Positions 59,409 to 64,000 of a stretch of DNA of 64,000 nt are shown piece by piece. The notes beneath the pieces are model-generated. The model was not told where the DNA came from. It made no database searches and saw only the letters and a program-made list of their open reading frames with translations. Made by a program: the position numbers and the translations under genes. The DNA comes from Hybos culiciformis (taxonomy: Eukaryota > Arthropoda > Insecta > Diptera > Hybotidae). The stretch covers positions 100,015,322 through 100,079,321 of the forward strand of contig OZ023274.1 of assembly GCA_964007475.1 (NCBI GenBank), in the 5' to 3' direction. Each line of letters opens with the position of its first letter. Position 1 is the first letter of the stretch.

Positions 59409-61735
59409 TACTTTTTTTGTGTCAGCATAAAAAAATTAATTAAAAACTTTTTTGTTTGATAATTTTAGTTTACTCTTCAGTTCAATCCCATTTAATCTTA
59501 GAACTGAGAAAAACCTCAATTTAATTTCTATTAAAATATTTTGATTAATTTAATAATTTATAAGGCCGATATTTGCGGTACTCTAATTTCGTTCGAATAT
59601 TATTATTATACACTGTGTACAGTAAAGGAATCAAGCCGCAAGAACTATTCAGAATTTTGATGAACTAAAATCAAAAAAGTATAATTAAATTAAAATTTTG
59701 TTTTCAATCTCGAATTTAGGTATCTAAATAATATATTTTATTTTTAAAATTTTTTTTGCAGAAACTAAAATTTAATTTTTTTTTGTTGAACTATAAACTC
59801 TTTCAAAAGCTGTCTCTAAACTGTCTCTAACTTATATTTTTAGAATATTAATTAAATCACGTTAAGTGAAATTTTAACTTTAATGGAGAAATTTAGTTTT
59901 CATGTTGTTGAATATAACTTACTCCAGTTTCTTTGCAGCTTAATTTATTATAATTTATTCATCATACTTATTTCTGATATTCGAATAGTTTTATTAAGCC
60001 GGTTAATCTCAACTAGTGTAAACGCATAAATTTTGTACTGAAAATTATGGCAATTATGAAATGAATCCCTAGTATAACGAATACTGTTTTTATGTTATGA
60101 AAATGTTTAATCTTTATTTTAAATGATCAAGAAAATATTCATTCATAATATCATATAATTTTGTTTTACACGAACAAAGATGAATATTAAAGAATAATAT
60201 GTACTTGTTTTTATAAGTCCTCAAACTTCATTTTTGAGTGTGGTGGAATACAAAAATGATATCATTATTCTCATAATGATTTTAAAATAAAAAATAACGT
60301 GAAAAAAAAAATAACTTATATTTTTAGAATATAATTATCATATTTTGTATTTTACACTTTTAATGGTTTGATTAATTTGACATAATAAATAGAACTACAA
60401 AGGAAACTAGAAAAACAGTTTGCACCGTATTTTTTTTCCGTAAAAATTTTCTTTTTATGGTAATGAAAAAAAAATTTTTTTCTTTTTTTTTCCTTTTTAT
60501 GTAACACTAACATCTCTTACGTTTTACTGAAAAATAAAAATTAAAGGTATTTCAATGAAGAGTAGTTCCTCTTCTATATCAAGATTTTTTTTTCAAGTTT
60601 AATGTTTAGGCTTTGCGTTTATAATTTTCTTCGTAAAACTAATATTATAGTAAGAAATCAATTCAAAAATTTGTTTGCAACAAATGTCCTTCAATATCCT
60701 TTTAAACTTCATTTTGATTTTACTTCTATATCTTACCAAAATAAGTATGGTGTTCAAAAATATGCAATATCTTATATTGGCGATTGTTCGATTATAAAAT
60801 AAAAAAAGATTATTTGCCCAGGGAAATAATAATCATAAAAATCTTTTATTTTTTTGGCAAGAATATTTGGTTAGGGCGTCCCCAGGACTAAAAAAAATTA
60901 AAAAATAAATAGGGTTAAATTTATGAAAATAAATAAAAGCAAAGTTATTCCACTAAGATACTTACATGTAAAACTATCAAATCCTATATAACATAAAATA
61001 GTAAAGGCTCAAGGCTACCGTCATTATTTTACTTTTAGAATAACTATTAAGTTGTATTTCAATTGCAGTTTTTTACAGCTTTTATAAATGGTTATTTTGT
61101 CATATGACTTTCATTTGAAGAAAAAAAAAAAAGATAAAAATTTTTATTTTAAACTCAAGAAAATATTGTTAATTTTTTTTAATCTAAATGTTTTACTAAA
61201 AATAAATATAAAAGTGAGTTTTATATAACGGAGAACCAATATTGGCGATTGCGACAAATAAAATAACATAAGTCTTAAAACTATGAATATTATAATTAAA
61301 TTACCTATGCTTGGAAAAATAACTTAGAGAGTTTGAAAAAATAAAAACTTACTTACATATTAGCAATTGAAGCTCTCCAATCTTTAATCAATAAAAATAA
61401 TAAAAAACTTTCATTTAGTAATAATTCCACGATTCGAGACACCACTCAAGTTTTATCAACCACTTCATTATACTTTTGAAAAATGTTGACATCTATCTGC
61501 GTCCAAAAAGAAATACATATTTCAAAATTGCAGATCAAAAAAAGTAGTTTAGATATTTTATCAGATGGTGTCCTATTTAAAGTTTTAAATACTTCTTGTA
61601 TTCAGGTTCAATTAATTGGAGTTATTAAAGATAAAACATTGAGAATTGCGAATTCCGAATGATAACGCAATATAATTTTGATGTGAGTATGAGTACGTGT
61701 CCTTCAGTTCACTTATGATCTCTGTATTTATTCAG

Positions 61736-61886
61736 CCAAAAAACAGCTGAAAAGCAGTACTGTCCAAAACCAATACGTTTCGCAACATTGCCCGAATATA
61801 GAAAAACAATAGAAATAGACTGGAACGGCGGAGCAAAAGCTAATCAAGATTATAATAAAATAAAATATCCTGCACCGCACATATAG
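61736..61886 (+). CDS. Candidate plus-strand terminal exon, 49 codons
   Basis: After an acceptor (TCTGTATTTATTCAG, ending 61735), one base completes a codon and 49 codons stay open to TAG at 61884. The product is QKTAEKQYCPKPIRFATLPE, YRKTIEIDWNGGAKANQDYN and KIKYPAPHI. It uses G/C-ending codons and has mixed composition, unlike the Lys/Phe/Ile-rich chance frames nearby; the other two frames close within 5 and 26 codons. It could be the last exon of the + strand membrane-protein gene, but the phase differs from the donor at 15437, so at least one exon would be missing. No AATAAA is seen in the next 100 bases. I do not recognise the sequence. Confidence 0.28.
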
Positions 61887-64000
61887 AATTTTTTAATCCT
61901 CCAAGGTATTAATATTTCAAAGGATAATTACGCTAATTTGGAAAGAGCGTTCGTTATATAGAATTCAACTTCTACATCCAAGAGAGTGAATAGAGGGAAG
62001 GAAAAAAGAAAGGTTCTGAGACACTTAATTACTTTGTACATTAAAACCGAGATACATATATTTCTAATATTATTATTAAAAAAAAAAAATTTAAAAAGGT
62101 CTTTTGGTCGGTCAGTTAAACAGAATACAAAATTCATATTTTCTTTCTTTCAAGGACTCTCCGAAATTAATTTGTTAAAAAAAAAAAAAAAAAAACGTAG
62201 AATAAAAAAAATTTCTTTTTGTTATCTTTTTATTTTTGATAAAAATTGTAATAAATTTTCATCATTAAAATGTTTATTTCAGAAATCGCTCGGTAATATC
62301 ATTTTTAATCAAAANNNNNNNNNNNNNNNNNNNNNNNNNNNNNNNNNNNNNNNNNNNNNNNNNNNNNNNNNNNNNNNNNNNNNNNNNNNNNNNNNNNNNN
62401 NNNNNNNNNNNNNNNNNNNNNNNNNNNNNNNNNNNNNNNNNNNNNNNNNNNNNNNNNNNNNNNNNNNNNNNNNNNNNNNNNNNNNNNNNNNNNNNNNNNN
62501 NNNNNNNNNNNNNNATGAAAAATCTATTAAAATTTTGGGACAACTATTATCCAAATAAGTAAGAGAAATTACAGAAATTACATTTGTTATAAATAAATTA
62601 ACTAATTTACATTATATATAAATCAATAGAGTGCTGCCAAGAGCTGAAAACATTTATTAGCTCTTATATCGTTTTGATTAAATAAATCAATAATGTAAAT
62701 AAAATATTTAGGCTTATAATCGTACACTGTTGGTATATATTAAAATATTCAAAAATTTTTTTATACATAGTTTGACCTAAATCCAAAAGATAGAAGACAT
62801 AAAAAAAAAAACATAAAATCGAATAAAAAATTTTAAATCTCGGAATGTTTATATAAATGTTAGAACCTTTCTGAGCTTAGGACAATGCATATAACTTTTC
62901 TTATAAAAATTTAAAGATACTAATTTATATTTTGAATCATTTGGAATATTTCTAGCAAGAATTATTTAACAATTTAACATTTTGTATTTTACTTTAAAAT
63001 TATATTTTATATTTCATTTGATTTTTTTTTTGGAATAAAAATATTACAAGGTATATAATAAACTCATATTTAAAAAACATAAAAAAAAATTTTCATTTAC
63101 AACATACAACATTATTTCAAATAATAAACATTTACACAAAAACTTTGAACTTTTATTAAAATGAAAATATAATTTAACAAATCTTTTTTGACATTTTATT
63201 ACTTTCAAAAGTTGGAAGTGAAGAAATTTTATTGTTATTGTCAAATATATAAGTATACGTATAATAACAATTTTGAGTATAAAGAGACTCTATAAAACGA
63301 AAAATTTAAATACTTTATGAGAAACTGAAAATCATAGAAAATACTTAGAAGTCACTAGAACGTTTTTTCATCTTTAATTCAATAATTGTAAAAACAAACG
63401 CATGTACTTTCAACAATATTAGGTAAACATAAAAGATTATGCAAGATGTGTTCATTATTTAACATTATGTCGATTATTATGTGCATGCAATACAATGTAT
63501 ATAATATAAATTATTATAATTATATAATTTTCAACAAAACTAATAAAAGAGAAATAAATTACTCGCCTTATTTTCACCTTAAGATTAAAGGTTAGTTTTT
63601 TATTTGGTTTTTCATGCAGTTTATTTTCCAAATAAAATTTAATTTGATACTTTGAAATAGGGTTTTGTTAAGTTAAAGGTTAACAGCAAATTTGCCTCAA
63701 GATAATGTTTCTTTTTTATGCTAAAAGAAAAGTTTGTTTTTTCCGTTTAAGTAAATAAATTTAATTATAATGAAATCCAATATAGCCCAGAGCTCATTAT
63801 TAATTAAACTTTCGTCTAAAAATAATATCAAAGAAATTTTGAATTATTAGATTTCATCATTTTAATAAAAAATTAGAAACATTGCATGGTTTCATAGTTA
63901 GTATCCGCTAATTTTCGATAATTTTATTTTTATTAAATTTCCAACGAAAGTTCACAGTTCACAAAAATTATGGTATTTAATTGAAAAAAAAAAAAAAAAT
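61887..64000. other. AT-rich tail of the window with one gap
   Basis: Nothing beyond A/T runs, chance open frames and the gap at 62315-62514 is visible. Confidence 0.6.
62315..62514. other. Assembly gap, 200 N
   Basis: Exactly 200 unknown bases; frames crossing it are artefacts. Confidence 0.99.

Larger units (their letters stand above)
43115..61735. other. AT-rich region upstream of the secreted precursor
   Basis: No strong gene. It holds the nested transposons at 48659-50083, a 112-bp tandem duplication, short GC-rich hairpins (52794-52826, 57134-57159), a Smad-type palindrome at 58551 and the MITE at 59045. Long stretches such as 43.1-48.6, 50.1-52.7 and 53.0-54.5 kb show only A/T runs and chance open frames. 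Confidence 0.5.

Overview
This is AT-rich, intron-dominated eukaryotic DNA, most likely from an insect. Supporting signs are long A/T runs, canonical GT/AG splice sites around short GC-richer exons, a secretory precursor exon with long Gln and Asn tracts, and arthropod-type mobile DNA (non-LTR retrotransposon, errantivirus/gypsy-like LTR element, Helitron, foldback element, many MITEs). I see no operon, tRNA, rRNA or CRISPR array. Three runs of exactly 200 N (4594-4793, 33352-33551, 62315-62514) are scaffold gaps, so the window joins four contigs and order across the gaps is not proven.

Only two host genes can be argued with some confidence, and both are partial. On the + strand, a small exon with a start codon (about 1995-2115) can splice in phase 0, over a 13 kb intron, to an exon at 15191-15436. 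The joined 90 residues are an Arg/Ser-rich basic N-terminus followed by two membrane segments; I do not recognise the family. On the - strand, 41920-43072 is the first coding exon of a secreted protein with a signal peptide, basic processing sites, and Asn and Gln tracts. Its last residues resemble the segment before the LDLa domain of an insect prohormone-like precursor, and it ends at a clean phase-1 donor. Three further short exon or smORF candidates (4977-5069 +, 57855-57935 -, 61736-61886 +) are weak.

Layout. 1-9000: first exon of the membrane-protein gene, one gap, and five palindromic MITE-like elements, two of them from one family. 9460-10950: a MITE followed by a roughly 105-bp satellite whose third unit is split by a 729-bp array of 12-bp repeats, flanked by duplicated CAGGTAAT. 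15191-15436: membrane exon. 15664-18190: a deleted LTR retrotransposon on the - strand, keeping a complete 5' LTR, primer-binding site and a truncated gag-like ORF. 19803-20410: a foldback element with a very GC-rich central hairpin. 21-40 kb: intronic or intergenic AT-rich DNA with several more inverted-repeat elements. 40063-41704: a decayed, 5'-truncated non-LTR retrotransposon. 41920-43072: secreted precursor exon. 48659-50083: an inverted-repeat DNA transposon relic with an 11-bp target duplication, containing a complete non-autonomous Helitron (48996-49952). 52.8-58.6 kb: a few short GC-rich hairpins or palindromes isolated in AT-rich DNA upstream of the secreted-precursor gene, possibly regulatory. 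59-64 kb: a TA-flanked MITE, a candidate exon, a gap and plain AT-rich sequence.

The two supported genes point toward each other. If the + strand gene continues to the right, or the - strand gene to the left, they interleave on opposite strands. Nearly all other structure is repetitive DNA.
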